NCBI RefSeq assembly: GCF_900112135.1
Contig: NZ_FOLC01000010.1
Span: 118,345 to 182,344, forward strand
Length of the DNA stretch: 64,000 nt
Direction: 5' to 3'
DNA from: Collimonas sp. OK412
GTDB lineage: Bacteria > Pseudomonadota > Gammaproteobacteria > Burkholderiales > Burkholderiaceae_D
The position numbers and the translations under genes were made by a program. Numbering within the stretch: the stretch's first letter is position 1; the number at the start of each line of letters is the position of its first letter. The notes beneath the pieces were generated by a model. That model was not told where the DNA came from, searched no databases, and saw only the letters and a program-made list of their open reading frames with translations. Shown one piece after another: positions 46,742 to 55,255 of the stretch.

Positions 46742-47160
46742 AGCCGTAGCGCCGATTCAAGTGCACATGCCGCCATGCGACCGGCGAAATCGACTTGAGC
46801 GGCGCCAACCTCTTTCGTTGCCGCTAGCCGCCGTCGTTCCGAGCAAGACTCCGAGTCGGACTGTCACCGGATCGTCATGCTGGGCGTCACGAAGGGCAGC
46901 GACACGGTCCAACTGATCCGTGCGCCGGTCGTCAATCACCAGTTGTCGCCTCGACGCATCGGCTTCCGTATTGGGGGCATCGAGCTTTGCCGCCATCGAG
47001 ATACGGCTCAATCGCAATGCCGGACAATCATCCCTGCATCGCCTTCCATTGACGATAGCAAGCGCCGTGGTGACTTTCACCCGTTCTGCGGCGATTACCA
47101 CGGTATTACCGCCGGCAGTATCGATGCTCTGATAACCCATGCCCCTGCCAGGTAGCTGGT
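46742..47160. other. Unassigned right part of the island
   Basis: About 420 bases after the lyase gene. A minus-strand open frame (46757-47182) exists but has no ribosome site, no hydrophobic or family pattern and ends in the flanking repeat, so I do not call it a gene. No hairpin terminator was recognised. Confidence 0.4.
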
Positions 47161-47277
47161 GCGGTAACATCGTCATTTGCAAAGCCGGGTAAGCATACCC
47201 GGTATCAAATGGGTAGCTAGAAATAGAAATTGAGCATAAAACCCATTGAAGCCTACGTAAAATAAGGATTTTAAATA
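47161..47277 (+). promoter_or_regulatory. xth upstream region, intact copy
   Basis: Starts with GCGGTAACATCGTC, the same sequence as at 31101-31114, and ends with an AT-rich stretch and AAGGATTTT before the xth start. It marks the right edge of the island; core sequence resumes here. Confidence 0.6.
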
Positions 47278-48045
47278 ATGCAAAAGATTGCGACCTGGAA
47301 CGTCAACTCTCTGAAAGTCCGCCTGCCGCAAGTGCTGCAATGGCTGGCTGATAATCCTGTCGACGTATTGGCCCTGCAGGAAACCAAGCTGACCGACGAT
47401 AAATTTCCCGCGGCGGAAATCGAGGCGGCCGGCTACCATGTGGCGTTCAGCGGCCAGAAGACCTATAACGGCGTGGCCATCCTGTCGCGCCATCCGATCA
47501 CCGACGTGGTCAAGAACAATCCCCGCTATGAAGACCTGCAGCAGCGCATCATCGCCGCCACCATAGACGGCATGCGGATTGTCTGCGCCTATATCCCCAA
47601 CGGCCAGTCGCCCGAATCGGAAAAATACCAATACAAGCTGCAGTGGCTGGATGCCTTGCACGACTGGCTGCAGGACGAATGCCGGCAGCATCCGAAGCTG
47701 GCCTTGATGGGCGACTACAATATCGCGCCGGAAGACCGCGATGTCCACGATCCTGCCGCCTGGATCGGGCAGAACCTGGTGTCGCCGCCCGAGCGCGCCG
47801 CTTTTGTCCGCTTGCTGGGGCTAGAGCTGACCGACGCATTCCGCATGTTCGAACAGCCGGAGAAACTGTTCAGCTGGTGGGATTACCGGCAGATGGGATT
47901 CCGCCTGAACCGCGGCATGCGCATCGACCATATCCTGCTATCGCCGCCTTTGGCAGCGCAGTGCACGGCGTGCGTCATCGACCGGGTGCCGCGCAAATGG
48001 GAGCAGCCGTCGGACCACGCGCCGGTGATCGCTACACTGGGTTAA
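47278..48045 (+). CDS. xth: Exodeoxyribonuclease III
   Basis: A 255-residue AP endonuclease and 3'-exonuclease that repairs abasic sites. Family motifs are WNVNSLKVRLP at the start, LALQETKL with metal-binding Glu35, YIPNGQ, GDYNIAPEDRDVHDP, and the C-terminal DHILLSPPL and SDHAPVIATL with the catalytic His. AAGGA precedes the ATG. A terminator shared with the convergent pepA gene follows. A relic of its 5' end lies 16.1 kb upstream at 31101. Confidence 0.95.
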   Translation: MQKIATWNVNSLKVRLPQVLQWLADNPVDVLALQETKLTDDKFPAAEIEAAGYHVAFSGQKTYNGVAILSRHPITDVVKNNPRYEDLQQRIIAATIDGMRIVCAYIPNGQSPESEKYQYKLQWLDALHDWLQDECRQHPKLALMGDYNIAPEDRDVHDPAAWIGQNLVSPPERAAFVRLLGLELTDAFRMFEQPEKLFSWWDYRQMGFRLNRGMRIDHILLSPPLAAQCTACVIDRVPRKWEQPSDHAPVIATLG

Positions 48046-48069
48046 ACAATTCGAGCGCAGAAATAAAAG

Positions 48070-48099
48070 CGGGGTGCCGGCATTGCTGCCGGCACCCCG
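48070..48099. terminator. Bidirectional terminator between xth and pepA
   Basis: CGGGGTGCCGGCA and TGCCGGCACCCCG form a perfect 13-bp stem with a four-base loop between convergent genes. A-rich sequence before it gives a U-run for the minus-strand transcript (TTTTATTT); the plus side has little U. Confidence 0.75.
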
Positions 48100-48119
48100 T
48101 CTGCCATGCCAGTTACCGA

Positions 48120-49628
48120 TTACTTGGCTGCGGCGGCGCGATTCATCAGGAACGTGGTCAGCAGGGCGACCGGGCGTCCGGTTGCGCCCTTGGCTGCGCC
48201 GCTTTTCCATGCCGTGCCGGCGATGTCCAGGTGGGCCCAGGTGTATTTCTTGGTGTAGCGCTCCAGGAAACAGGCTGCGGTGATGCTGCCGCCGGCCGGG
48301 CCGCCGATATTCGCCATGTCGGCGAAATTCGACTTCAGCTGTTCCTGGTAGCTGTCTTCGATCGGCATGCGCCATGCGGTATCGCCGGTCGCCTTGCCGG
48401 CGCTCAGCAATTCGTTTGCCAGGGCGTCATGCGCGCTGTCGTGACGCGTGAACAGGCCGGAATTGTGGTGGCCGAGCGAAGTAACGCAAGCGCCGGTCAG
48501 CGTCGCGATATCGACCACGGCAGCCGGCTTGAAGCGCTCTACGTAGGTCAGCGCATCGCACAGCACCAGGCGGCCTTCGGCGTCGGTGTTGAGGACCTCG
48601 ATGGTCTGGCCCGACATCGAAGTGACGATGTCGCCCGGCTTGGTGGCGGTGCCGGACGGCATGTTCTCAGTCGCCGGAATGACGCCGATCACGTTCAGCT
48701 TCAGCTTCAGCTCGGCGATGGCGCGGATGGTGCCCAGCACCGAACCGGCGCCGCACATGTCGTATTTCATCTCATCCATGCCGGCGCCGCCCTTGAGCGA
48801 GATGCCGCCGGTGTCGAAGGTGATGCCCTTGCCGACCAGCACGGTCGGCGCATCCTTGGCCTTGCCGCCCAGGTGCTTGAGGATGATGAACTTCGGCGCT
48901 TCGCCGCCGCCGCGTGCAACCGACAGGAAACTGCCCATTTTCAGGGCTTCCAGCTGCTTGCGGTCGAGTACTTCGACCGACAGCTTGAATTCCTTGGCCA
49001 GTTTCTTGGCTGTGTTGGCGAGGTAAGTCGGGGTGCAGACATTGCCGGGCAGGTTGCCCAGTTCCTTGGTCAGGTCGATGCCGTTGGCCAGCGCCACGCC
49101 TTGCGCCAGGGCGTCCTTGGCGACAGCGGCTTTGGCGGCGGCGACCAGGAAGGCGACCTTCTTGATGCCGGATGTTGTCTCTTTTTTACTTTTCAGGGTG
49201 TCCGAGCGATAGCTGTTGTCGCGCAGCACCAGGATGCTGCTGCGGATGGCCCATGCCAGGTCGCGTTCCTTGACGGCGTCAAACGGCAGCGCCAGCAGGG
49301 CGTCGGCGCCGCCCAGCGTCGCCAGGACGCGCGCCACGCACAGGGCCGCCATCGACGTGACCTTGTCGTTCAGCTCGCCGTCCGCGCCAAGGCCGATCAG
49401 CAGCACGCGCTCGGCGGCGACGCCGGCGACTTTGCGCAGCAGCAGAGTAGAGCCTGGTTTACCGGAAATATCTCCGGACTTTAGTGCAGCAGTGATTTCA
49501 CCAGATTTGTCAAGAGCTTGCGCTTGTGGCGAGAGTTTCTTGTTTTCATAGATCCCGACTGCGATACAGCCGGCTTTCAGAGAGGCAATTGAGGTTTTTG
49601 CGTCAATGGTTTTTATGCTAAAGTCCAT
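48120..49628 (-). CDS. pepA: Leucyl aminopeptidase
   Basis: A 502-residue M17-family metallo-aminopeptidase that removes N-terminal residues in the cytoplasm as a hexamer; in E. coli PepA also binds DNA. The signature [16 protein letters not shown] is present, with metal ligands in [15 protein letters not shown] and [11 protein letters not shown] take the ATG at 49628, six bases after AAGGAG; a GTG one codon earlier is possible. It diverges from lptF with only 38 bases between start codons. Confidence 0.95.
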   Translation of the reverse strand: MDFSIKTIDAKTSIASLKAGCIAVGIYENKKLSPQAQALDKSGEITAALKSGDISGKPGSTLLLRKVAGVAAERVLLIGLGADGELNDKVTSMAALCVARVLATLGGADALLALPFDAVKERDLAWAIRSSILVLRDNSYRSDTLKSKKETTSGIKKVAFLVAAAKAAVAKDALAQGVALANGIDLTKELGNLPGNVCTPTYLANTAKKLAKEFKLSVEVLDRKQLEALKMGSFLSVARGGGEAPKFIILKHLGGKAKDAPTVLVGKGITFDTGGISLKGGAGMDEMKYDMCGAGSVLGTIRAIAELKLKLNVIGVIPATENMPSGTATKPGDIVTSMSGQTIEVLNTDAEGRLVLCDALTYVERFKPAAVVDIATLTGACVTSLGHHNSGLFTRHDSAHDALANELLSAGKATGDTAWRMPIEDSYQEQLKSNFADMANIGGPAGGSITAACFLERYTKKYTWAHLDIAGTAWKSGAAKGATGRPVALLTTFLMNRAAAAK

Positions 49629-49666
49629 CACTTACTCCTTTTTTTGATCCGCAATTATATTCCCCA

Positions 49667-50818
49667 ATGATCTTTCAGCGCGCACTACGACGCGAATTAA
49701 TTAGCACCGCCGGTGCAGTTTTCACTACGCTCTTCACAATTATCATCACGGTGATGCTGATCAAGATTCTGGGACAAGCAGCCGGAGGACAGATTGCGTC
49801 CCAGGACGTGGTCGCGCTGATCGGATTCCAGTCCCTGAACTACATGCCGATCCTGCTGATCCTGACCGGCTATATCTCGGTGCTGCTGGTGGTCACGCGC
49901 AGCTACCAGGATTCGGAAATGGTGGTCTGGTTCGCGTCCGGCCAGAGCCTGGTGCGCTGGATCCAGCCGGTGCTGTGGTTCGGCCTGCCCATCATCGTCC
50001 TGACCACTTTCCTCAGTTTTGTGGCGACGCCGTGGGCCAACAGCGAGAGCGCGCAATACCGCGAGCGCTTCGAGAAGCGTGAAGACATTTCCCGGGTTTC
50101 GCCCGGCAAGTTCCAGGAATCGGCGTCGGCCAACCGCATCTACTTCGTCGAAGGACTGACCGGCGACGCCAGCAAGGTCAAGAATGTCTTCGTCAATACC
50201 CAGCAGGACGGCAAGAACAGCATCGTGGTGGCCAAGGAAGGCAATGTCGAGCTGGACAAGAACGGCGACAAGTTCCTGATCCTGTCGAAAGGGCGGCGCT
50301 ATGACGTCCTCTCCAGCCAGAACGAGTTCCGGGTCATGGAATTCGAGCGATACGGCGTGCTGGTGGCCAGCAATTCGCAAGCGGTCAACGGCGACAAGTC
50401 GGCGCGCGCCTTGCCCACCGGCGACCTGCTGAAAGACCGCAACGGCTTCAACATGGGCGAGCTGCTGTGGCGCCTGTCGCTGCCGCTGATGGCGCTATGC
50501 CTGATGCTGCTGGCGATACCGCTGAGTTTTGTCAATCCGCGGGTAGGGCGTTCGGCCAGCCTGCTGATCGCGCTGCTGCTGTTCATTACCTACAGCAACG
50601 TGACCAATATCTTCCAGGCCGCGGTAGTGCAGGGACGCATGTCGTTCGGCGTCGGCTGGTGGCCGATGCACCTGGTGGTGCTGGCCATCATCGCTTTGCT
50701 GTTCCTATGGCGGCTCAATGTCAATAGCCGCTGCCACCCTCTGGTCATGTGGTCCGCTGTCAAGCACGCACGCCTGCTTAAAAACAAAAAAACGATCAAG
50801 AAAACGGCGGCAACATGA
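49667..50818 (+). CDS. lptF: LPS export ABC transporter permease LptF
   Basis: A 383-residue inner-membrane protein of the YjgP/YjgQ family and part of the LptB2FG machine that pulls lipopolysaccharide from the inner membrane towards LptC. It opens MIFQRALRRELISTAGAVF and has three N-terminal membrane segments, a periplasmic jellyroll domain (about residues 125-270) and three C-terminal segments (LPLMALCLMLLAIPLSFVNP). Its stop overlaps the lptG start by four bases. Confidence 0.95.
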   Translation: MIFQRALRRELISTAGAVFTTLFTIIITVMLIKILGQAAGGQIASQDVVALIGFQSLNYMPILLILTGYISVLLVVTRSYQDSEMVVWFASGQSLVRWIQPVLWFGLPIIVLTTFLSFVATPWANSESAQYRERFEKREDISRVSPGKFQESASANRIYFVEGLTGDASKVKNVFVNTQQDGKNSIVVAKEGNVELDKNGDKFLILSKGRRYDVLSSQNEFRVMEFERYGVLVASNSQAVNGDKSARALPTGDLLKDRNGFNMGELLWRLSLPLMALCLMLLAIPLSFVNPRVGRSASLLIALLLFITYSNVTNIFQAAVVQGRMSFGVGWWPMHLVVLAIIALLFLWRLNVNSRCHPLVMWSAVKHARLLKNKKTIKKTAAT

Positions 50819-51948
50819 AAGTCCTGCAGCGTTATTTCACTTCCGAGATAGTCCGGTCCGTCCTGTTCACGCTGGCGGCGTTCCTGGCGCTGTTCGCCTT
50901 CTTCGACTTGATGAACGAGCTGCCGTCGGTCGGCCGCGGCGGCTATAAATTGCAGCACGCCTTCTTTTTCGTCGTGCTTGGCTTGCCGGGCTACGCCTAT
51001 GAGCTGATGCCGATTGCGGCCCTGATCGGCACCATCTATACCTTGTCGCAATTCGCCGCGCGTTCCGAATTCACCATCATGCGCGTCTCCAGCATGTCGA
51101 CCATGATGACCGCCAAGATCCTGGTCAAGATCGGCTTGCTGTTTGTGGTCGCCACGGTATTGATCGGGGAATTCGTGTCGCCCAAGAGCGCCGAGTTTGC
51201 CGAGAAGGTGAAGCTGGAGGCCAAGGGCTCGTCGATCTCGCAGAAATTCAAGACCGGCTTGTGGAGCAAGGATGTGATACGGACCGGCGGCACCAGCGGC
51301 GACATCGTCGGCTCGCGCTTCATCAATATCGGCGAAATCCGCCCGGACGGCCGGCTGATCGGCGTCAAGCTTTACGAATTCGACCGCAACCTGCACATGA
51401 CGGCCCTGATCCTGGCCGGCCACGCCGACTACAAGGGCCAGCACACCTGGAACATGGAAGACGTGGTGCAGACCGATTTTGTCAACGGCACCTCGACTGA
51501 AGACATCACCAGTTCGATCGCTACCAAGAAATTCCCGAACAAGGAGCTGGTGTCGGAAATCACGCCGGAAATCCTGTCGGTCCTGTTTGCCGACCCGGAC
51601 CATATGTCGGCTTACAACCTGTGGTCTTATTCCCAGCATCTGGCGGAAAACAACCAGCACACCGAGCGCTACGACATCGCGTTCTGGAAAAAGCTGGTGT
51701 ACCCCTTGTCGGTCTTCGTGATGATGGCGCTGGCCCTGCCGTTCGCCTACCTGCATTTCCGCACCGGCGGCGTCAGCCTGAAGATCTTTACCGGCATCAT
51801 GATCGGCGTCAGTTTCCAGCTGGTCAATACGCTGTTTTCGCATCTCGGTTTACTCAACACATGGCCGCCTTTTTTCACCGCGGCCTTGCCCAGCACCATC
51901 TTCCTGCTGATCGCCATCGGCGCCTTGTGGAAGATCGAGCGAAACTGA
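50815..51948 (+). CDS. lptG: LPS export ABC transporter permease LptG
   Basis: A 377-residue partner of LptF with the same layout: membrane segments near residues 10-35, 50-75 and 95-125, a periplasmic domain, and three C-terminal segments. LQRYFTSEIVRSVLFTLAAF and VFVMMALALPFAYLHFRTGG are typical. The four-base overlap with lptF ensures balanced synthesis. A TSS-free gap of 31 bases leads to cbiX. Confidence 0.95.
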   Translation: MKVLQRYFTSEIVRSVLFTLAAFLALFAFFDLMNELPSVGRGGYKLQHAFFFVVLGLPGYAYELMPIAALIGTIYTLSQFAARSEFTIMRVSSMSTMMTAKILVKIGLLFVVATVLIGEFVSPKSAEFAEKVKLEAKGSSISQKFKTGLWSKDVIRTGGTSGDIVGSRFINIGEIRPDGRLIGVKLYEFDRNLHMTALILAGHADYKGQHTWNMEDVVQTDFVNGTSTEDITSSIATKKFPNKELVSEITPEILSVLFADPDHMSAYNLWSYSQHLAENNQHTERYDIAFWKKLVYPLSVFVMMALALPFAYLHFRTGGVSLKIFTGIMIGVSFQLVNTLFSHLGLLNTWPPFFTAALPSTIFLLIAIGALWKIERN

Positions 51949-51979
51949 CGCCGCACCTTGCTTGAAGATAGGGTGAACC

Positions 51980-52381
51980 ATGTCTCAGTCTGCCTCTCAT
52001 TCCACACCTCGCCAGGCGCTTATCCTGTTCGCCCACGGCGCCCGCGATCCCAGCTGGGCCGCGCCGTTCGAGTCCCTGCGGCAGCTGATCCAGCGCCAGC
52101 GGCCGCAGCTGCTGGTCAAGCTGGCTTTCCTTGAATTGATGCAGCCCGGCCTGCCGCAGCTGCTGCAGCAGCTGGTTGCCGCCGGCGTCAGCGAAGCCAG
52201 CGTGGTGCCGGTATTCCTGGGGCAGGGCGGCCATGTACGGCGCGACTTGCCGGCATTGATCGCACAGGCCCGGCAGCAGCATCCGCAACTGGCCATCACG
52301 GTGGCGCAGGCGGTAGGCGAACAATCCGACGTACAGGACGCCATCGTCCGTTACTGCCTCTCTACCCTGCCGCCGGGATAA
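51980..52381 (+). CDS. cbiX: Sirohydrochlorin chelatase, CbiX-type
   Basis: A 133-residue small chelatase that inserts iron or cobalt into sirohydrochlorin. The metal-site histidine is in LILFAHGARDPSW, and the second conserved region is VPVFLGQGGHVRRDLPAL. The short single-domain length matches CbiX(S)/SirB-like proteins. With CobA encoded at 55442-56233 it would complete siroheme for the sulfite reductase CysI. It lies 31 bases after lptG on the same strand. Confidence 0.88.
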   Translation: MSQSASHSTPRQALILFAHGARDPSWAAPFESLRQLIQRQRPQLLVKLAFLELMQPGLPQLLQQLVAAGVSEASVVPVFLGQGGHVRRDLPALIAQARQQHPQLAITVAQAVGEQSDVQDAIVRYCLSTLPPG

Positions 52382-52385
52382 TACT

Positions 52386-52576
52386 AGTGTAGTGTTTCGC
52401 ACGTAATGACACTTAATAAACGGCGTCTAGCCGACCGCGTCTTTTCGCGCCATGCGTCGTTGCAAATCCTCGCGATAGTCTCGCTATCGCTCCGGTTTGC
52501 GCGGGGCGGCCATCCGCCTAGCCTGGCACGAAAATACACCATTTCTTAAGCGCCATTACATACGAAGCACTACACT
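52386..52576. mobile_element. MITE-like element with 31-bp inverted repeats
   Basis: A 191-bp element bounded by 31-bp inverted repeats (52386-52416, AGTGTAGTG start; 52546-52576 as its complement with five mismatches). It has no transposase; the centre holds a GCGATAG...CTATCGC dyad. The right repeat supplies the last six codons and the stop of the LysR gene. No clear target duplication was seen. Confidence 0.75.
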
Positions 52577-53464
52577 GGCGCAGGTCTGCTGTCCCTTCGA
52601 TTGCAGCCAGCCGATGAAATTCGCCAGCACCGGATCCTGGCCGCCGGGGCGGAACAGCAAGTGGAATCCTTTGTCCCGCAGCAGCAGGTCAGGGAACAGC
52701 GGCAGCAGGCTGCCATGCGCCAGATCATCCTCGATCAGGGCCAGCGATCCCAGCGCTACCCCAAGATCGGTCAGCGCTGCCTGCAAGCTTAAAAAGAAAT
52801 GTTCATAGATCTGGCCGGGAAGCTGGCCCTTGACCGCCACGCCGACTGCGCTGAACCAGCGCGTCCAGCTTTCCGAGCGGCTCGACAGGTGCAGCAGCGA
52901 TGCCTGCAGCAGGTCGGCCGGCGCCTTGAAGCAGTGCTGCTGCAGGTAACGCGGCGACGCTACCGGCGTCAGCACGTCGTCCAGGAAACGTATGCACTCG
53001 TACTCAGCGCGATGCATGGGACTGCGCCGTATCAGCACATCGAACGGTTCCTTGATGGCGTCGACGGCGACGGTCGAGGTGGTGACGCGGATTTCGACGC
53101 GCGGGTTTTCTATCTGGAACGAGGATAGCCGTGGAATCAGCCAGCGCATCGCCATGGATGGCGTGCAGCTGACGCGGATGATGCGCACCTTGCCGGTATT
53201 GAGCAGCTGTTCGCCCGCCAGCGCGATGCGGTCGAGGCCGGCTTTGACGTCGGCAAAAAATATCCGCGCCGCCGCCGTCGGCTCGACGCCGCGCTGGCCC
53301 CTGACAAACAGGGTCTGGTCGAAATGCTGTTCCAGCAGCTTGATCTGCTGACTCACCGCGCTGTGCGTCAGGTGCAGCTCGGCGGCCGCCAGCGTCAGGC
53401 TGCCGGTCCGTACAACGGCTTCAAATACGCGCAGGGGCTTGAGCGGCGGCAGTCGTGTTTTCAT
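52556..53464 (-). CDS. LysR family transcriptional regulator, GcvA-like
   Basis: A 302-residue LysR regulator. The N-terminal winged helix-turn-helix (residues 8-65, LRVFEAVVRTGSLTLAAAEL then HLTHSAVSQQIKLLE) is typical of the GcvA/AmpR branch, followed by a two-lobed effector domain. The last six residues (SVVLRM) and the stop codon come from the right inverted repeat of a MITE-like element, so the native C-terminus has been replaced. The target genes are unknown; no divergent partner gene lies upstream. Confidence 0.88.
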   Translation of the reverse strand: MKTRLPPLKPLRVFEAVVRTGSLTLAAAELHLTHSAVSQQIKLLEQHFDQTLFVRGQRGVEPTAAARIFFADVKAGLDRIALAGEQLLNTGKVRIIRVSCTPSMAMRWLIPRLSSFQIENPRVEIRVTTSTVAVDAIKEPFDVLIRRSPMHRAEYECIRFLDDVLTPVASPRYLQQHCFKAPADLLQASLLHLSSRSESWTRWFSAVGVAVKGQLPGQIYEHFFLSLQAALTDLGVALGSLALIEDDLAHGSLLPLFPDLLLRDKGFHLLFRPGGQDPVLANFIGWLQSKGQQTCASVVLRM

Positions 53465-53589
53465 GTTAAAAAAACTTATATTGGGGATAGTTAATACGGC
53501 TTTAAGAAAAACCTGGGCGGACCTATTCTACAGCCATGGCAATCGGTTACGAAGCCTCCGATTTTTAGGCTCATCGCTGGGAGTTCGAT

Positions 53590-53808
53590 ATGGCGTTTTC
53601 TAATATATTTTCTAATGGTAAATTGCAGCGACTGGTAAAGAAACTGGCTGCATCGGGCGGCAGCGGCGCACCCGCACCGGATGCGGAACAGGCTTATCTC
53701 GCTGCGTCCCGGGATCACCAGGACCTGGAGCGGCGCTTGCGGGTGCTGGATTGCCGGCACGGATCGGTCCTGCATACTTTGCGGGTGCTGAAAATTAGTT
53801 CCTATTAA
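53590..53808 (+). CDS. Small DUF3563-like protein
   Basis: A 72-residue protein. The middle (EQAYLAASRDHQDLERRLRVL) fits the short DUF3563 pattern seen in Burkholderiales, in which a hydrophobic start is followed by a charged DLE-R-R-LE helix. The role is unknown. GGAG lies about seven bases before the ATG. It is followed by a consensus sigma70 promoter and long leader of the next gene. Confidence 0.65.
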   Translation: MAFSNIFSNGKLQRLVKKLAASGGSGAPAPDAEQAYLAASRDHQDLERRLRVLDCRHGSVLHTLRVLKISSY

Positions 53809-53885
53809 TCCTGTCGAACGCCGGCTGTCATCGGTGTGGCGGTATCGGCAATACATATTTTTTGGCGAAAGTAAAGGGTTTTTAC

Positions 53886-53914
53886 TTGACAGAATAGCTA
53901 GCCGGAAATATAAT
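53886..53914 (+). promoter_or_regulatory. Consensus sigma70 promoter
   Basis: TTGACA at 53886-53891 and TATAAT at 53909-53914 are both perfect consensus boxes with the optimal 17-base spacer. Transcription should start near 53921 and read into the MgtC-C-like gene through a leader of about 320 bases. Confidence 0.85.
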
Positions 53915-53920
53915 CCCGGC

Positions 53921-54242
53921 ATTGCATTATATGGAGGTCCATATCTTGGACAGTTGTTCTAGTAGTAGACGTGGATGGGCCCTCAGCCCGGCACATAGCG
54001 CATAACCTCTAGCAGACCTCCCTCCGCTACAGCTTGTGCCATATGCGAGCTGTAGTATCGCGGCAAACCATGCCGCAGCGATACTCCCATCCGTTTTTTT
54101 GCAAGACCGTTTTTCGTGCTGCCATCCGGCGGATTGCGTACGGCTGTGTCCGGCCATGTGCTTGCTTCAGGCGCACAGGCCTGGCGCCGGCCGCGGCAAT
54201 GCGCATGGCATCGCGGCTGACGGATGTAGGAAGGAGATCGCC
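53921..54242 (+). ncRNA. Long structured 5' leader, possible attenuator or riboswitch
   Basis: The region between the consensus promoter and the MgtC-C-like start can fold: ATATGG...CCATAT encloses an AGGAGG-like sequence at 53929-53944, and GTATCGC...GCGATAC with inner GGCA/TGCC forms a hairpin at about 54055-54085, followed nine bases later by seven Ts. This looks like a conditional terminator. I do not recognise a known riboswitch class; an M-box was considered but not matched. Confidence 0.45.
53931..54005 (+). CDS. Possible leader peptide
   Basis: A 24-codon frame (ATG at 53931) or 19 codons from TTG at 53946, which has GGAGG at a good distance. The product contains CSSSRRGWALSPAHSA. 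It lies wholly in the leader of the MgtC-C-like gene, so translation could control folding of the downstream hairpin. Very short, therefore uncertain. Confidence 0.3.
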   Translation: MEVHILDSCSSSRRGWALSPAHSA

Positions 54243-54638
54243 ATGCCATTCGATAAACTGCATGCATTTTTCAACAAGCGCCGTTTTGCTGCGTCCGGCG
54301 ACGGCAGCGAAACAGCTTTGCCATACCGTATCGTGACCACTTGCCGCAGTTCGGAAGTGGCCAAGCTCGAAGAGCTGATGCGGCGGCGGCTGTCGGCGTA
54401 TGACGTGACTTACCAGGGCAGCGAGCCTGCGATACAGGCGCATCTGACCAGCATCACGGTCGAAGTGATGTGCTCGGTGCGGGAACGCGGCGGACTGGTG
54501 CAATTGGTCACCCGCCTGGCGCAGGAAATCAGCGTGCGCAGCGTACGCTGGGAAAGCATTCCCCAGCGTTCGGCGCGTCCTGTCCAGGACCGCACCGCAT
54601 CTCGCGCCCGGCATGCTGCCGCGGCGCAGCCGGCATAA
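54243..54638 (+). CDS. MgtC C-terminal-domain-like protein
   Basis: A 131-residue soluble protein. The central ferredoxin/ACT-like domain (about residues 28-100; VMCSVRERGGLVQLVTRLAQ and EISVRSVRWESIP) resembles the C-terminal regulatory domain of MgtC/SapB proteins, but the membrane part of MgtC is missing. The ATG at 54243 is chosen because GGAAGGAG lies directly upstream; the frame is open further upstream but inside the leader. It may act in Mg2+ or phosphate stress responses with small neighbours; this is inference. Confidence 0.7.
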   Translation: MPFDKLHAFFNKRRFAASGDGSETALPYRIVTTCRSSEVAKLEELMRRRLSAYDVTYQGSEPAIQAHLTSITVEVMCSVRERGGLVQLVTRLAQEISVRSVRWESIPQRSARPVQDRTASRARHAAAAQPA

Positions 54639-54653
54639 CCAGGAGTTAGTGAA

Positions 54654-54743
54654 ATGGACTGTTCCAGTTGTCCGCGCTACCGGACTAAAAAATTAGCACC
54701 AGAAAATAGTAAAGCAGGCGTGAGTTTGCCTGTCCCCGTCTAG
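54654..54743 (+). CDS. Very small cysteine-containing protein
   Basis: A 29-residue frame with an AGGAG box at 54641-54645, starting 15 bases after the MgtC-C-like gene. The N-terminus reads MDCSSCPRYR, with a CxxC pair that could bind a metal. It has no relatives I recognise. The good ribosome site and position in the gene cluster are the only support. Confidence 0.4.
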   Translation: MDCSSCPRYRTKKLAPENSKAGVSLPVPV

Positions 54744-54902
54744 CTATCCCACCGTTCCGGTGTCGATTGGCCAGGCTGGACAGCTTGCAATCGACTGGCG
54801 GAATGTCTTTTCGCAGTCGTCCGTGCCAATGCCGGCACCTCGCCACGCTTTACATGCTGACTTTGTTTCCGAATCGGAAGCAGCACATGAAAAGGTGAAA
54901 TG

Positions 54903-55103
54903 ATGACTATCAAAACCCTGTTGGGCATGGGCCCAAACAATCGCAATAACAGCGGCAGCAGCTGGACTTTCGGCTGGACGCCAAGCCAGGCGTCGGCGCT
55001 TTCCGGCAACGCAAAAAATGCCGCCAAGCGTGAAGCCGGCCACGGCGAGCGCCAGGTCGGCGTTTACGGCGTACTGGCGACGCGCAATCTCAACGGGCGC
55101 TGA
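54903..55103 (+). CDS. Small hypothetical protein
   Basis: A 66-residue Asn/Gly/Ser-rich protein (MTIKTLLGMGPNNRNNSGSS) of unknown function with no membrane segment. AAGGTG lies five bases before the ATG at 54903; another ATG one codon upstream is possible. It continues the line of short genes after the MgtC-C-like gene and ends before a repeat of ribosome-site-like sequences. Confidence 0.5.
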   Translation: MTIKTLLGMGPNNRNNSGSSWTFGWTPSQASALSGNAKNAAKREAGHGERQVGVYGVLATRNLNGR

Positions 55104-55223
55104 GCGCCGGTTGCAGTCCGAAGTCTGAAAGCCGGATCCTGCCGCTGTTGGCGGCAGGACGGCTGGTTATTTGAATGCGGCAGTTTCCCGGCATTGCAGC
55201 AACGTCGGGCCGATGCTGCCGCT

Positions 55224-55250
55224 AAGGAGCAAGAAGGAGCAAGAAGGAGC
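55224..55250 (+). repeat. Three tandem Shine-Dalgarno sequences
   Basis: AAGGAGC occurs at 55224, 55234 and 55244 with an exact 10-base period, directly before the start codon at 55256. The last copy is at the right distance; the others may act as standby sites. Confidence 0.65.
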
Positions 55251-55255
55251 AAAAA

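Noticed and set aside
46757..47182. Minus-strand 141-codon frame at the island edge
   Set aside because: No ribosome site, no family pattern and an end within the flanking xth repeat.
47643..49484. Open frame of 613 codons on the plus strand through xth and pepA
   Set aside because: It overlaps two recognised genes, has no family pattern and reflects codon bias on the opposite strand and frame.
53921..54242. M-box or yybP-ykoY riboswitch in the leader
   Set aside because: I could not match the conserved cores of either class; the leader is reported only as an unassigned structured candidate.
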